This document shows positions 24,825-33,487 of a stretch of 42,731 nucleotides of DNA, one piece after another; the first letter of the stretch is position 1, and each line of letters begins with the position of its first letter. Position numbers and translations under genes: made by a program. Under the pieces are notes generated by a model. The model was not told the DNA's origin. It made no database searches and saw nothing but the letters and a program-made list of their open reading frames with translations. The DNA comes from a virus, in the IMG/VR virus record IMGVR_UViG_3300042891_000779, positions 1 to 42,731 of that record. One strand, written 5' to 3'.

Positions 24825-25124
24825 TCAGATCAGAGAAATTGAAACGATGGGTGTCCCCGTCGCGATGACCTTGACGACTGCACCGTTGCCGCTCCACGGC
24901 AGATCAAACGCGTCGTAGGCGGACATGACGACGTAGCAGTCGTCGCCTTTGTCGGTCGGGGTGGCGGGAGTGCCGCCGGGCTGCGCGACGGTGAAGCTGA
25001 CCGGCACGGTCGTCGAGTTGCTCTGGACGCGGATTGTTGTACCGACGCCCGAAAGGGTGATGGTGTCAACCTGGCCGCTGACGAGCGTGATGGTCTTTGT
25101 CGTGTTCGCGGTGTAGGTGGCCAT
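24825..25124 (-). CDS. Small beta-rich virion protein (99 aa)
   Basis: A 99-residue protein of short strands: TKTITLVSGQVDTITLSGVG, TIRVQSNST, PVSFTVAQPGG and AVVKVIATGTPIVSISLI. No family assigned. It overlaps the 144-aa gene by one base and comes just before the fibre module. A decoration or fibre-attachment protein is plausible by composition and position. Confidence 0.5.
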   Translation of the reverse strand: MATYTANTTKTITLVSGQVDTITLSGVGTTIRVQSNSTTVPVSFTVAQPGGTPATPTDKGDDCYVVMSAYDAFDLPWSGNGAVVKVIATGTPIVSISLI

Positions 25125-25558
25125 TACTTGCCTTTCGTGTAGAGCGAGGTGTGGCGGTGGGTGCCGCCCTCAAGATGGCCGACGTCCTTGATGATCGCCC
25201 AATGAAGCTTGTCCGCGATCTCGCGGCGTTTGTCTTCTTCGGCGTCCAACTGGTTTTGTCGGGCCTGACGGTTTTTCTTCTGAATCGCCTCGAGAAGGTT
25301 GCGGCCTTTCTGCCAGTCACCCTCGATCAGTTTTAGGATCAGGCTGTGGTCGCATTTATCTGAGGTGGCTGCAATGTAAGGGACGTTCATCCCGTCCAAC
25401 ATCCAAACCTCAAACTTGTTGGTCAGGGGATTATGCATGAGGGATGCGCTGGGGTCGCCACGCCAACCGCTCTCATCACCTTCCCTAATTCGGGTTGCGA
25501 TGTCATAGACATCGGTGGTGATTTCAGCGAACTGCGTGTACTCCGGGGCACCCCTCAT
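25124..25558 (-). CDS. Conserved-looking head or neck protein of unknown function (144 aa)
   Basis: A 144-residue protein. The first 80 residues form a mixed alpha/beta domain (NPLTNKFEVWMLDGMNVPYI). Residues 85-125 are a charged helix rich in Arg, Gln and Lys (AIQKKNRQARQNQLDAEEDK). The C-terminus contains GGTHRHTSLY. No enzyme motif. It lies between head genes and fibres and overlaps the next gene by one base. It may be a head-completion or tail protein, which cannot be decided from sequence. Confidence 0.52.
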   Translation of the reverse strand: MRGAPEYTQFAEITTDVYDIATRIREGDESGWRGDPSASLMHNPLTNKFEVWMLDGMNVPYIAATSDKCDHSLILKLIEGDWQKGRNLLEAIQKKNRQARQNQLDAEEDKRREIADKLHWAIIKDVGHLEGGTHRHTSLYTKGK

Positions 25559-25582
25559 GCTTCTCCTTTAGTTGGGGGTGAC

Positions 25583-25613
25583 GGCCCGGCGCGTGTGCGT
25601 TGCGCGCCGGGCC
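25583..25613 (-). terminator. GC-rich hairpin between coat-associated and downstream tail genes
   Basis: A perfect 11-bp inverted repeat (GGCCCGGCGCG and its complement) with a 9-nt loop lies in the 61-bp gap after the 106-aa gene. No U-tract follows on the minus strand, so it is not a textbook intrinsic terminator. It could still pause polymerase, or protect the 3' end of a capsid-rich mRNA and so give more coat than tail protein. Actinobacterial terminators often lack the U-tract. Confidence 0.55.
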
Positions 25614-25619
25614 ATCAGA

Positions 25620-25940
25620 TCAGGCTCCGTAGGCGATGAGTTGCACCGTCACGGCCGACACGTCGGTCGTCGATGCCACTTCCGCCAACGGGGCTCCGTC
25701 GGTTGTGGTGTCCACCCAGAACAGCTTGATCTTCGGGGCCGTCTTTGATCCGTCCCACGCGGGGACGTAACCGTCGTCGGTCACTGCCTGGATGAAGTCC
25801 AGCCGGGTCAGGCCCAGCGACGCAAGGGTGATCGCCTCGCCACCAGTGGCGTACGAGCTGTCAAAGGTGACAGTCGCGACGACGTACCTGCGGTCACCGG
25901 GCACTGCCGGGCCGAAGTCGATGCTGACTGATGCCGCCAT
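25620..25940 (-). CDS. Coat-associated small virion protein (106 aa)
   Basis: A 106-residue beta-rich protein with GDRRYVVATVTFDSSYATGG, LTRLDFIQAVTDDGYVPAWD and KIKLFWVDTT. This layout is common in small proteins encoded immediately after phage major capsid genes. It starts one base after the coat gene stop, and the GC hairpin follows it, so it is in the highly expressed head segment. A capsid decoration or stabilising protein is the best guess. Confidence 0.58.
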   Translation of the reverse strand: MAASVSIDFGPAVPGDRRYVVATVTFDSSYATGGEAITLASLGLTRLDFIQAVTDDGYVPAWDGSKTAPKIKLFWVDTTTDGAPLAEVASTTDVSAVTVQLIAYGA

Positions 25941-25941
25941 G

Positions 25942-27210
25942 TTAGATGCTCACCTCGGTGAGGTCCTTGATGACGAAGTGGGTGTTGCGCTGCTTGCAGG
26001 CAAGCTCCATGTAGCTGAACAGCGTCGCCTCGTATGCGTCGAGGTCGGGCTTGCGGTTCATCACCGCGCCGTCCATGTCCATGAACTGCCAGCCTTCGCC
26101 AACCTGGTGGAGAACCAGCGAGTCGGTGTGGATACCGTACAGGCTGTTGCTCGGGCAGTCGAAGTCGCAGTAGAGCACCGTCGGACCCTCGTCGCCCTTG
26201 CCCGAAACGGACGGAGCGAAGTACTGGATTCCGGCGTAGCCGCCCTTAAGCTCGGTCTGCTCCATGTTGCGCTTGAGCGACAGGAACAAGTTGGCAACGC
26301 TCATGTGCACACCTTCGGCCGAGACGAGAAGGTTGACCTTCTTGCCCGAGTTGGTGAGGCCCTTCATAATCGAGCCGGTGATGAGCGTCTCCGAGACGGC
26401 GCGGTTGGTGCCGCTGTTCGAGTTGACGTACGCCTTCCAGTTGGGCTGCGACGACGGGTTGATCGTGTGCAGCACCGCCGAGTCAGACACGATGGTCTGA
26501 ACGCCGGTGAGTTCGATCTGGCCGTCGCCAGGTGCACCGCTGTTGTTCGATGCGCCGCCTGCACCCGTACGGAAGACGAAGTGGCTCGAGGTGGTCGAAA
26601 CGGTCGCGCCGCTAATGACCATCGTCTTTGCCGAGTTGTCCACCGAGGTGACGGTGCGTGCCGAAGCAACAGTCGTGGGCGCTGCCACTGTGCCGATGTC
26701 CACGACCATGCCGCCGTCGTTGTACAGCTGACGGAGGGCCGCCGAGCCGGTCGTCGAGGCGAGCACGACAGTCGTCGAGGTGGTGGTAGTGCCGCACTGG
26801 GCGATAACGCCGTTCGACTGGCCCCAAAGCTGACGGTTGACGTCCTTCATGGCGTCGTTGCGGATGCCCTGCATTTCGGCGTCAAGCGCGTCGATGAAGG
26901 CTCCACGGTCAGTGGTGGCCTGACGGATCGTCGGGCCGCTCAGCTGAATACGTCCGTAGACGTACCGAACCGGGACCGGGACGGTGGCGTATGCCTGGTT
27001 GGCTGCTGTCGGGAGCGTGCCGCCTTCAGCGCGAGCACCAACGCCGGACGAACGTCCGAGGTGGATAGCGTGGCGGGCGATACGGCCGACAACCGTGTCC
27101 TTGCGGGTCTCAACCTGCGAGGTGAGAAACAAGGCGTTGTTGAGCTGGTCGATGTAATCCTTGTAATCGTCCTTGAGGATTGCATCCACCGTTGACAGAC
27201 TTGCTGGCAT
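25942..27210 (-). CDS. Major capsid protein
   Basis: A 422-residue protein placed right after the scaffold gene. It opens with an N-arm helix (STVDAILKDDYKDYIDQLNN) and has GRSSGVGARAEGGTLP and a YVYGRIQLSGPTIRQA strand. The alpha helix AFIDALDAEMQGIRNDAMKD is followed by NRQLWGQSNG, as in HK97-fold coats. The C-terminal half carries GYAGIQYFAP and the P-domain-like LVLHQVGEGWQFMDMDG. It has its own promoter and a 5' leader of about 140 nt with an AAAGGAA ribosome site, consistent with high expression. HK97 fold is inferred from these patterns. Confidence 0.8.
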   Translation of the reverse strand: MPASLSTVDAILKDDYKDYIDQLNNALFLTSQVETRKDTVVGRIARHAIHLGRSSGVGARAEGGTLPTAANQAYATVPVPVRYVYGRIQLSGPTIRQATTDRGAFIDALDAEMQGIRNDAMKDVNRQLWGQSNGVIAQCGTTTTSTTVVLASTTGSAALRQLYNDGGMVVDIGTVAAPTTVASARTVTSVDNSAKTMVISGATVSTTSSHFVFRTGAGGASNNSGAPGDGQIELTGVQTIVSDSAVLHTINPSSQPNWKAYVNSNSGTNRAVSETLITGSIMKGLTNSGKKVNLLVSAEGVHMSVANLFLSLKRNMEQTELKGGYAGIQYFAPSVSGKGDEGPTVLYCDFDCPSNSLYGIHTDSLVLHQVGEGWQFMDMDGAVMNRKPDLDAYEATLFSYMELACKQRNTHFVIKDLTEVSI

Positions 27211-27357
27211 TGTGTGGTTCCTTTTGTGAGAGTGGTTGAAAGGGAAAGGGTTTCCGCGATCATTCCTCCGGCTTTGGCATCCTGCCTCTGCCGCTCTCGG
27301 TTCCCCGAGGTAGAACTAGCGAATTAGCACCGACCGCCTCCGGCGACCAGTAACTGT

Positions 27358-27386
27358 ATTATTAGCTATTCATCGACGGTTGTCAA
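27358..27386 (-). promoter_or_regulatory. Promoter for the major capsid gene
   Basis: On the minus strand there is a consensus -35 (TTGACA, 27381-27386), then 16-17 bases, then an AT-rich -10 (TAATAAT, 27358-27364). It lies immediately downstream of the scaffold gene stop (27393) and about 150 bp upstream of the coat ATG. A dedicated promoter would boost coat protein over scaffold and portal. Confidence 0.65.
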
Positions 27387-27392
27387 TGACAC

Positions 27393-28127
27393 TCAAATGG
27401 GATTTTGCGCCAATCTGGCCATCGCCCGCTCTCGCGGGGACGAACCTGGGGCAACGATGCCAGCAGTGCCATTGGGGGCCGCCGTGGGCATTGCCTGTCC
27501 AGCTGCACGACGCTGCTCGACGATCCCCTGCGCTTGGCGAAGAATGTCGTTCTGCATTTCCTCCCAGGCCGCTTCAAGGCTGAGGTCTTCGCGGTTGGTT
27601 GCAGCCAGGATCACGGCATGCGCAAGTGGCGTCTCGGGTTCGAGGCCCAAATTGCGGATCGTCTGGTCAATCTCGACGGTGTATTGCTGGATCTGCTGCT
27701 GCTCCTGGTATTGGGCGATCTGCTGTTGGACGAGCTGCTGGACCGCTTCTGGGGTGAGGCCAGCTGCCTGGCCTTGAGCCACGGCGTTGTTGACGACCTG
27801 TTGCTGGCCCTGGATGTACTGGGTGAAGTTGTCACCAGCTAGGCTCCGTGCATTGTCGACCATCCAGCGAATAGCCGCGTCTTGGTCGCCTGCGGCCCAT
27901 GCCTGAGCAAACTGTTGCACAGCCTGGGCATCATCGGGGTGCATGCCATCAAATACCTGCTTGATCGGCTTGTAGCGTTCGCGCTCCCGGATGCGGTCCT
28001 GCACCTCGGCCCGGTATCGCTCTTCCCAGTTGACGTCGCCGGAAGGTGTTTCGACCTCTGCGGCCTCTGGTGCGATTTCGGACGAAAAGTCGAGTTCAGC
28101 TCCGCCGAAATCTCCGACTTCACTCAT
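27393..28127 (-). CDS. Capsid scaffolding protein
   Basis: A 244-residue protein between portal and coat genes. The N-terminus is acidic (FSSEIAPEAAEVETPSGD), the centre is a long Gln/Ala-rich helix (VQQLVQQQIAQYQEQQQIQQ, about 130-150), and the C-terminus is short and basic (SPRERAMARLAQ). Position, composition and helical content are those of phage scaffolds, which guide procapsid assembly and bind coat through a basic C-terminus. It overlaps the portal gene by 4 nt. Confidence 0.78.
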   Translation of the reverse strand: MSEVGDFGGAELDFSSEIAPEAAEVETPSGDVNWEERYRAEVQDRIRERERYKPIKQVFDGMHPDDAQAVQQFAQAWAAGDQDAAIRWMVDNARSLAGDNFTQYIQGQQQVVNNAVAQGQAAGLTPEAVQQLVQQQIAQYQEQQQIQQYTVEIDQTIRNLGLEPETPLAHAVILAATNREDLSLEAAWEEMQNDILRQAQGIVEQRRAAGQAMPTAAPNGTAGIVAPGSSPRERAMARLAQNPI

Positions 28128-30133
28128 TCCATACCTCCTGATTGTGGTTGTGCCTGCGTCGGGGCTTCCGGCGCTGGCTGCTGCTGTCCAGCAACATTGC
28201 TAGAGAAGCCTGGTTGAGCCCCAACCAATGCTTCCGCGGCCTGGCCAGTTAGGCCTCCCGCTACTGTCATCGCCTGCGCCGCAGTGGGCTGCAAGCCTTG
28301 ATTCATGGCTGCTTGGGCGTCAAGAGCCGCTTGCGTATCGCCCATGAGCATTCGCTGGTGAGCCATAACGTGGAGATCAATAATTTCTTTAATTGCAGGA
28401 TCGGCCAACTCGTAGGCCGGTGATTTTCTCTCGCGATTATGGACGTTGATATGGACATCGTGAAGGTCGAAGTCTTCTGGAACAACTGGCACGCCCTGCA
28501 TAAGAAGGCCATTTTCCCATCGAGCCTTAGCAGCATCAGGGTCAACCTGAGTGAGGTAACCCTTGGGATCAGGCAGGTCGAGCATTTTTGCCAGAGCCAA
28601 CGGGTCAATGCTTTGGAATGCTTGCGGGAACCTGTCAGCGAGCGCCGTAAGAATTGACTGCGTTGCCAGCTTACTGCGCGGGCTTGTGGCGTCGAGCGGA
28701 ACGACGACTTTGGGCTTTTCATCGATGTCTTGTGCTCCCCACGAAATATCGAGCGGCTGCCCGTATTCGTTTATGACGGTGGTTTTGCGCTTCATCCCCG
28801 ACATCTGAGCGTTCATCCGATACAGCATGAGGGTCATCTGGGAGATGATTCCCCAACCCTTTGCCTGGTCGCGAGCCATCGGCCCAAGAGGCGTATCGTC
28901 CTTTTCAGCAAGCAACGACAGCGCAAGACCAGAGTTGCGGTCGCCGGGGGCCTGGCCGCGGCTGACAGAGTGAGTATGGAAGATGTCGTCTAGTTCCATC
29001 TCGAGGGACTGTGCTTCGCCGCTAATCCAGCGGGGCACATCGGGGGCGGTCTGCCAGTGCGGTTCGCCAAGCTCAGCGTTGTATTCGAGGGTGTCGCCAG
29101 GATCAGTAGTGACGATGTCTGCATCATCGATCGATCCCGCCGGGATCATGAGCCGTGCGTTCGCGGCCTTGCGCATGTGCTCCAAGATCGTCGAGCGGGC
29201 GCGGTTATAGGCATACTGGATGTCGCGCGCCGGGGTAAGAAGAGTGTGCCCAACCCAGGTGTTCGGGATCTTCTTCTGACGGAATAAAGCTAGGTTGAGG
29301 TGCTTAAACGGATACGGCCACGTATCTTCCTGCAGCACGACCTTACTGTTGACGACGTGCACAATGCAACCAGGAGTGGTTGCGGTAGGGCGCTCGTAGT
29401 AGACGTAGACCATCGTCGTCTTGGGCGGCTGGTTGCCGGGGCGGCGCATCAGGATGGAGCGGGCCCGCGACGTCATCATCGCTTCAGCGTCAGGCGTCGG
29501 CGTCCAGTCAAGGTTGTAGCGCTCCTTGACCTGCTGCGGCGGGAGACTTGTTGCCCTCAACCACCAACGGGCGTCAGCAGGGTCTTGTGTGCCTGGCTCG
29601 AGGGTGAACTCGTTGATGCCGAGCGGGGTAAGGCGTACTCCGCCGTCAGGGATTGACACGCCTGTTTCCATGTCAACGTAGAAATCTTCTCCCATGTCGG
29701 GGTCCCATTCGACGCAAATAGCAGCCGCGCCACCAAATAAAGTCTGCAGCATTGCCATTTCGCGAACCTGCTCCCAATCGCGCTGGTGCTGCTCTCCGAT
29801 AAGGAGTTGCTCCTGCAGCCTTTGACGGCGCATCGAAGCATCGTCCGTCCCCTGCGGTTGCACCTCGAAGATCAGTTCGCCGCGGATCATGCGCGCAACA
29901 AGCGATCCGACTCGGGGGCCGTATTTATCTACGGTGATGCGGCTATCCTTCTCAGCCTCGGTGCGGTAATCGAGATCTTGGATTAGATTGCGGGTTGAAT
30001 CCCACCAAATCCATTGCTGCCCAAGGTAGTAGGACCCATTGAGCCAGTAATCACGTCGCTCTTTGACCAGATACGAGTCAGCGTCCATCCACATGTTGAG
30101 GATTTTTGCTGGCTCAGGCGGCATCCAGGTCAC
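28124..30133 (-). CDS. Portal protein
   Basis: A 669-residue protein, in the size range of podoviral portals. The N-terminal part holds YWLNGSYYLGQQWIWWD and GPRVGSLVARMIRGELIFEV, typical of the portal wing. YAYNRARSTILEHMRKAANA is the clip and helix region, and NSGLALSLLAEKDDTPLGPM the stem/crown helices. The C-terminus becomes Gln/Ala-rich. It follows the terminase and precedes the scaffold gene, the standard order. It forms the dodecameric DNA gate. It overlaps both neighbours by 4 nt. Confidence 0.85.
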   Translation of the reverse strand: MTWMPPEPAKILNMWMDADSYLVKERRDYWLNGSYYLGQQWIWWDSTRNLIQDLDYRTEAEKDSRITVDKYGPRVGSLVARMIRGELIFEVQPQGTDDASMRRQRLQEQLLIGEQHQRDWEQVREMAMLQTLFGGAAAICVEWDPDMGEDFYVDMETGVSIPDGGVRLTPLGINEFTLEPGTQDPADARWWLRATSLPPQQVKERYNLDWTPTPDAEAMMTSRARSILMRRPGNQPPKTTMVYVYYERPTATTPGCIVHVVNSKVVLQEDTWPYPFKHLNLALFRQKKIPNTWVGHTLLTPARDIQYAYNRARSTILEHMRKAANARLMIPAGSIDDADIVTTDPGDTLEYNAELGEPHWQTAPDVPRWISGEAQSLEMELDDIFHTHSVSRGQAPGDRNSGLALSLLAEKDDTPLGPMARDQAKGWGIISQMTLMLYRMNAQMSGMKRKTTVINEYGQPLDISWGAQDIDEKPKVVVPLDATSPRSKLATQSILTALADRFPQAFQSIDPLALAKMLDLPDPKGYLTQVDPDAAKARWENGLLMQGVPVVPEDFDLHDVHINVHNRERKSPAYELADPAIKEIIDLHVMAHQRMLMGDTQAALDAQAAMNQGLQPTAAQAMTVAGGLTGQAAEALVGAQPGFSSNVAGQQQPAPEAPTQAQPQSGGME

Positions 30134-30348
30134 GGACCTACTCCTTCAGTTGGGTTGCGCCAAGCATGGTACGCCGTTTCCGCCTTGCTTTCAGTATTGC
30201 TAGTTGGGTGCCGCTTTTTGGCTTTCTCGAGGATTGCTAGATCCGGGGCGTGGCGCGCCATAACCGCGTACGTCAGGCGGCGGTTTTCATAGACAAGAAA
30301 GGCGGCCAAGGCCGTATTCGCCGCGGCGATGAGGGCGAGGTAGATCAC
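30130..30348 (-). CDS. Small membrane-anchored protein (72 aa)
   Basis: A 72-residue protein with one N-terminal hydrophobic helix (MIYLALIAAANTALAAFLVY) and a basic cytoplasmic-type tail. No family recognised. It overlaps both the zinc-ribbon-like gene and the portal gene by 4 nt, so it is translated with them. A membrane protein in this place is unexpected for head assembly. Anchoring of the packaging site or a host-directed role are both possible. Confidence 0.5.
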   Translation of the reverse strand: MIYLALIAAANTALAAFLVYENRRLTYAVMARHAPDLAILEKAKKRHPTSNTESKAETAYHAWRNPTEGVGP

Positions 30349-30770
30349 TTCTTGGCTTTCTGTGTTGGCGGCGCGCTGACCTTAAACTCAGTCACATCGA
30401 CGATGTCTGACTGCTTAATAACTTCGACCTTTGGCTGCGACAGGTTCTTAATGACCATAAGCGCTCCCTCAACCTCTTTCAGGCGATCCATGAGCTGAGC
30501 ATTGGTGGCGGCCATCCGGGTTAACTGCTCGTTGAGGTCTTCAACGATGTTTCGGCGGTACAACTGGACGTCCCTGCTGCTTGCGACAAGCATGGCCAAG
30601 TTAATAGCGCAGTCGGCGCACACGTATACTCGGTGTACAGCGCTGGGATTGTCGTCGTGTGGGTTGTTCTGCCAGTCCAGGTCGAGTCCTGTGTCGATCG
30701 TGGGCAGGTTGCTGCTATGGCAAAAAGAGCATTTGCCGGGCAAAAAATGGTAGTAGTCAACAACTAGCAT
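30345..30770 (-). CDS. Small protein with a two-CxxC zinc-ribbon-like site (141 aa)
   Basis: The ATG at 30770 overlaps the terminase stop in a TAATG. Residues 10-55 contain CSFCHSS and, about 35 residues later, YVCADCA, which together can form a four-cysteine zinc ribbon. The rest is a coiled-coil segment (LNEQLTRMAATNAQLMDRL) and a Lys-rich tail. A protein of this type between terminase and portal may bind nucleic acid during packaging. No enzymatic motif. Confidence 0.58.
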   Translation of the reverse strand: MLVVDYYHFLPGKCSFCHSSNLPTIDTGLDLDWQNNPHDDNPSAVHRVYVCADCAINLAMLVASSRDVQLYRRNIVEDLNEQLTRMAATNAQLMDRLKEVEGALMVIKNLSQPKVEVIKQSDIVDVTEFKVSAPPTQKAKK

Positions 30771-32371
30771 TACTTCCACGTCCTCCTGCGCTTGCCTTCT
30801 CGGTCAAGCTTTTCCATGAATTTCTGCACTTTGCCCTCCGCGCCGGGCTTGTAGCTCTTCTTTTCCTTACGCGATAACTCGTAAGGCCTACAGCCTAACA
30901 GGTACCTGAGCGCGTCAACCGCGTGATCTTCGTCCCTTGTATCTAAATCTTCGGGGTTATTACCGTCGTGGCGCATAAGCGGCAGCGTGCGAATTAAATT
31001 CTGGCAATTGCTGAAGATCTTCAGCCTCACTACGCCATCTACGGGGTGCTGGGCCATGTAGCGGCGGATGTTCTGCCAGCCGCCAATTCGCTGGTTTTTG
31101 GCTCGGGTAACAATGACGCCCTGGTTGTTGTACTGGCTAGCAACTGTGGTGCCAAGGCCGGCAACGTTCGAGAACGTGGACGGGTCAATGACGGTCGTGC
31201 TGATTGTCTCCGGCTTACCGTTCTCGAGGATGCTCATTGATTTGACTAAGCGCGCCTGCTCAGCGGTCGTCAAATTCTTCTGATATGCCTCGCGGTATAT
31301 GTACATCGTGCCATCAGACGGGTCCAATGCACCCCAAAGGCAGCAGAATGGGTTAGCTGTACCGAAGTCGATGCCCCTGAACCTCTGCCATGTGTCCGGT
31401 ATTGCGAATGGCTCAACTACGTGGCGCGATCGGTCAAACTCGCTAAAATACTGGCCGGTAAACGTATCCCAGTCGCCGAGCAGCTTTTGGCGGCGCTCTA
31501 CTTCCGGGAGCATCGACAAGTGCTTGCGATACGTCGGGTCAACGAATGGGTTGTCCATGACGGTCGACGGAACGAACGCGGCAACGAGGTGGTTGTCTGG
31601 ATCGTGGTCAATTTCAAGCTTGGCTAGCTCGTCAAGGTCTTCTGGAAGCTCGACAAATCTCACGATGTCTGGGTTCTCAAACCCGTTCGAGACGTCATAA
31701 ACAATCGCTTGGCGGCCGTATTGGCTTGGCGTAACGAGCATTTGGTACAGAAACTGGTGGCCGCGGTCGCCTGGGTTGGTGGCAAACGCAACGTGGGTCC
31801 TGACGCCCATTTTTGTCATGCGGCGACTGGTACGGAGGCGGCCAGAAATCATCAGCATTTGGTAGGCGGTGAACTGGGTGGCTTCGTCAAACGCAATGAA
31901 GTCGTATTCGGCTGACATGTATTGGCTTACGTCTTCTTCTCGAGCGCAGTATCCGTACTCAATAATTGACCCGTTTTCGTACCACCAGGCCTTCATGTTG
32001 TCCACTGAACGCAGTTGGGCCTTGACCTTAAGCTGGGCATAGCGCACCTGGGTACGGATGATAAGCGACCGGCGCAACTCGGGCAGGCTGGTTCGGATCA
32101 ACAGGCTCCGGTGACCCGGATACATCATCGAGAGCTGGTGGGCGTGGTAGGTAATTAGCTCAGATTTGCCGCCACCGGCCGCGCCACCGTAAAGCAGCCA
32201 GTCGCATTTGCCTAGAAGGATGTTGGCGCGCATCTGGCGCTCGTTGCCAACGAGAGACCAGGCAGAAAGGTCTTCTTCTAGGAGCTTAAGGTATTCGTCT
32301 TGCTCGGTTGCTGTAAGGGCCGAAAACTCCTCGTCTGTTAAGAGGAGATTCTTGTCGACCGTTACGCTCAT
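30770..32371 (-). CDS. terL: Terminase large subunit
   Basis: A 533-residue packaging motor. The ATPase half has Walker A GGAAGGGKS (62-70) and Walker B YDFIAFDEA with D162 and E163, followed by an ATNPGD coupling motif. The RNase H-like nuclease half shows RGIDFGTANPFCCLW (first Asp), TVIDPSTF (second) and DEDHAVDALRY near the end (third). All catalytic groups are present and the length is normal. It would cut concatemers and pump DNA through the portal. It overlaps the putative small subunit by 4 nt. Confidence 0.92.
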   Translation of the reverse strand: MSVTVDKNLLLTDEEFSALTATEQDEYLKLLEEDLSAWSLVGNERQMRANILLGKCDWLLYGGAAGGGKSELITYHAHQLSMMYPGHRSLLIRTSLPELRRSLIIRTQVRYAQLKVKAQLRSVDNMKAWWYENGSIIEYGYCAREEDVSQYMSAEYDFIAFDEATQFTAYQMLMISGRLRTSRRMTKMGVRTHVAFATNPGDRGHQFLYQMLVTPSQYGRQAIVYDVSNGFENPDIVRFVELPEDLDELAKLEIDHDPDNHLVAAFVPSTVMDNPFVDPTYRKHLSMLPEVERRQKLLGDWDTFTGQYFSEFDRSRHVVEPFAIPDTWQRFRGIDFGTANPFCCLWGALDPSDGTMYIYREAYQKNLTTAEQARLVKSMSILENGKPETISTTVIDPSTFSNVAGLGTTVASQYNNQGVIVTRAKNQRIGGWQNIRRYMAQHPVDGVVRLKIFSNCQNLIRTLPLMRHDGNNPEDLDTRDEDHAVDALRYLLGCRPYELSRKEKKSYKPGAEGKVQKFMEKLDREGKRRRTWK

Positions 32372-32916
32372 CCAGCGTCACCAGCAATCGCCCGAAGACC
32401 GCCCTCAACGCGACGTTTGGCTTCAATCTTGAGCTCCTCGAACCGATTTTTGCGCTGATCTGGGCTTTCTGAGTCTTGGCTCGAGGAAATAGTGGTCGGC
32501 TCACCCATTTCAAGGCGCAGGATGTCGTGCCAGACCTTGGCGACCTTCGTGGCCTCTTCTGCTGTTTTCATCTCCCATTCGCCGCCAAGGACGCGCAAAC
32601 CGTGGTCGGCGATGATTGCAAGGCCGATTTCTGGCAGCTGCTCGCGTGTCACGTCAGAACTCATCTTGCTGAGGCCCAATTTGGCAATCTGATCTTGCCT
32701 GCGCCTAATTTCCTCGGTCGCCTCGAGCTTAATGATCTTTTTTTCTACGTTGTTCTTGGTCATGCTGATGCGGCTAGCAGCTTGCGCATCGGCAGCATTA
32801 TCCTTTGTAAACTGGTATTCGCGCAGCGCGACAGCCTTTTTGACCACTTCGCCTACTGGGACGACGTCAGCGATAACATCTTCCGCTTCTGCCTTTGCTT
32901 TGCGCTCTTTCGGCAC
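32368..32916 (-). CDS. Putative terminase small subunit
   Basis: The start is a GTG at 32916 with AGAGGAGG just upstream; an ATG at 32952 has no such site. The 182-residue product is Lys/Glu-rich and helical (KNNVEKKIIKLEATEEIRRR), with an HDILRLEMG segment and a basic C-terminal helix. It has no clear HTH of its own, but an HTH gene overlaps its 5' end. Position directly before terL, overlapping by 4 nt, is the main reason for calling it the small subunit. Confidence 0.5.
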   Translation of the reverse strand: MPKERKAKAEAEDVIADVVPVGEVVKKAVALREYQFTKDNAADAQAASRISMTKNNVEKKIIKLEATEEIRRRQDQIAKLGLSKMSSDVTREQLPEIGLAIIADHGLRVLGGEWEMKTAEEATKVAKVWHDILRLEMGEPTTISSSQDSESPDQRKNRFEELKIEAKRRVEGGLRAIAGDAG

Positions 32917-33182
32917 GATGCCTCCTCTTGAGCCTGGCTCTCCTCGAACCATAACTCAGGCCATATTACACATGGGTGGACGCCGAGGCGACAAGCAAAC
33001 CTATCGGCAAAGATCACTTTGATCTGCTTCCCTGGCTCTTTCCAGCTTCTAATAGTCGCGGTCATGCACCCAAGGACCTCGGCTGCTGCAACATGGTGCT
33101 CAAATCGGCTATTTACATAGTCGAATAAGTTGATTGCTGGCATTTTGGTGTATAGGTGCAATCTCTCGTTTGCGCGCGTCAT
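32853..33182 (-). CDS. Helix-turn-helix DNA-binding protein (109 aa)
   Basis: The ATG at 33182 overlaps the WhiB/C-cistron stop (ATGA); an ATG at 33143 is the alternative. Residues about 15-75 form an XRE-like helix-turn-helix: FDYVNSRFEHHVAAAEVLGC, then MTATIRSWKEPG as the recognition helix, and FADRFACRLGVHPCVIWPEL. The tail is basic. It could be a transcription regulator, or supply the DNA-recognition part for the putative small terminase gene, which it overlaps by 64 nt. Confidence 0.62.
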   Translation of the reverse strand: MTRANERLHLYTKMPAINLFDYVNSRFEHHVAAAEVLGCMTATIRSWKEPGKQIKVIFADRFACRLGVHPCVIWPELWFEESQAQEEASCRKSAKQRQKRKMLSLTSSQ

Positions 33183-33487
33183 GATGCCTCCTTGGCCCGG
33201 TCGGCGTGATATCGCCATACACGCATCGCCAATTCGGCAACCCCTTGGGCCGCGGCGCTCTCTTGCGGCGTCAGCGATCCGTTTTCTCCGCCTTGCCTAG
33301 CAAGCTCCATCACGTAGCTTGCGCCCATGAATAGGGCTGCGCAGGTCCTTGCGTCAAGTGGGTCTTCCCACCCTGCCATTAGTAAGGCGGCCGCCGCTTG
33401 CGCCGTAAGGGTAGATGCCGGGGCTGCATGTGTCGCATTCATTACAAGTGCCGTTTCCGGCGGGATCTTTGTTTTATTCATGTCCAC
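33179..33487 (-). CDS. Internal in-frame cistron of the WhiB frame (102 aa)
   Basis: A GTG at 33487, six bases before an ATG at 33481, is preceded by AGGAG at a normal distance. This is the same AGGAGAAC site used before recT and the cassette genes. A near-perfect extended -10 stands about 50 bp upstream. The product is Ala-rich and helical, with TARTCAALFMGASYVMELAR-like content and a PQESAAAQGVAELAMRVWRY segment. The first cistron has no stop codon, so both a fused 239-aa and this short protein may be made. Function unknown. The family may occur alone in related phages. Confidence 0.55.
   Translation of the reverse strand: MDMNKTKIPPETALVMNATHAAPASTLTAQAAAALLMAGWEDPLDARTCAALFMGASYVMELARQGGENGSLTPQESAAAQGVAELAMRVWRYHADRAKEAS

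Noticed and set aside
25792-27195. A 467-codon plus-strand frame opposite the major capsid gene
   Set aside because: It is antisense to a well-supported coat gene, rich in His, Arg and Val as expected for a GC-rich shadow, and has no start signals.
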